DNA of 13,342 bases from assembly GCA_937901915.1 (NCBI GenBank), contig CALGUD010000065.1:1-13342 (forward strand), written 5' to 3'. A model generated the notes under the pieces. That model did no database searches. It worked only from the letters and a program-made list of their open reading frames with translations, and was not told where the DNA came from. How positions within the stretch are numbered: position 1 is the first letter of the stretch; each line of letters begins with the position of its first letter. Origin of the DNA: an uncultured Flavobacteriaceae bacterium. Its GTDB lineage: Bacteria > Bacteroidota > Bacteroidia > Flavobacteriales > Flavobacteriaceae. Shown here piece after piece: positions 13,246 to 13,342 of this stretch. Both the position numbers and the translations under genes were made by a program.

Positions 13246-13342
13246 TTACGTTTCCTGAAGTTTATTTTTAGCACTTTCACTAAGAGTAATACCGGGTTTT
13301 AACTTCGTATCAGAAACAGGCTCTTCAAACTTTTTAGTAATT
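13246..13342 (-). CDS. C-terminal fragment of an unidentified gene (cut by window edge)
   Basis: A minus-strand frame enters at the window edge and runs 31 codons to TAA (13248-13246). The visible end reads ...KFEEPVSDTKLKPGITLSESA and finishes in KNKLQET. The composition is protein-like (charged and amphipathic, with no rare runs), and direction and spacing suit a gene upstream of the transporter gene. I do not recognise the family. With only 31 codons, chance is not excluded. The 139 bp between it and the transporter hold nothing I can support. Confidence 0.4.
   Translation of the reverse strand, partial: ITKKFEEPVSDTKLKPGITLSESAKNKLQET

Noticed and set aside
13140..13260. Inverted GGAATTGC/GCAATT sequences upstream of the transporter gene
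   Set aside because: Six-bp arms with a long loop in AT-rich DNA; likely chance.

Overview
The window looks like chromosome from a member of the Bacteroidetes, most likely class Flavobacteriia. The reasons are the low GC content, weak or absent Shine-Dalgarno sequences, a TTG-N21-TAAATTTG promoter of the Bacteroidetes type, a divergent ParC/ParE pair of the kind found in that phylum, a bifunctional HisB, and intergenic palindromes that I recognise from memory as common in flavobacteria. No genus is claimed. Every gene I support lies on the minus strand, so transcription runs from high to low coordinates.

Right part (13342 to 7446): the last 31 codons of an unidentified gene, an EamA/DMT-type membrane transporter, then parE and parC, the two subunits of DNA topoisomerase IV, 79 bp apart.

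Middle (7445 to 7054): the 392-bp gap between parC and hisG is a complete-looking histidine attenuator. It has a Bacteroidetes-type promoter, a 17-codon leader peptide with the run His-His-His-Phe-His, a possible 1:2 hairpin over the His codons, an antiterminator pairing, and a 14-bp terminator stem followed by seven U. The antiterminator arm in the leader repeats the 3' arm of the terminator, so the two compete for the same segment.

Left part (7053 to 1): the histidine operon in the order hisG, GNAT acetyltransferase, hisD, hisC, GIY-YIG nuclease, hisB (bifunctional), hisH, hisA. hisF and hisI/hisIE are expected beyond base 1. HisG makes phosphoribosyl-ATP. HisA isomerises the later intermediate ProFAR, and HisH supplies ammonia to the absent HisF. 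HisB and HisC then act on imidazoleglycerol phosphate, imidazole-acetol phosphate and histidinol phosphate, and HisD oxidises histidinol to histidine.

Except at the hisD/hisC overlap, every junction of the operon in view holds foreign-looking material. The GNAT gene lies between hisG and hisD. The GIY-YIG gene between hisC and hisB is bracketed by inverted copies of a CTGAAC(T/C)-type palindrome. A C-rich inverted-repeat pair at hisB/hisH appears to have supplied hisH with a new start codon and N-terminus. Two related MITE-like structured elements lie after hisH and after hisA. The most notable points are the attenuator, the palindrome-bracketed GIY-YIG nuclease and the repeat-derived HisH N-terminus.
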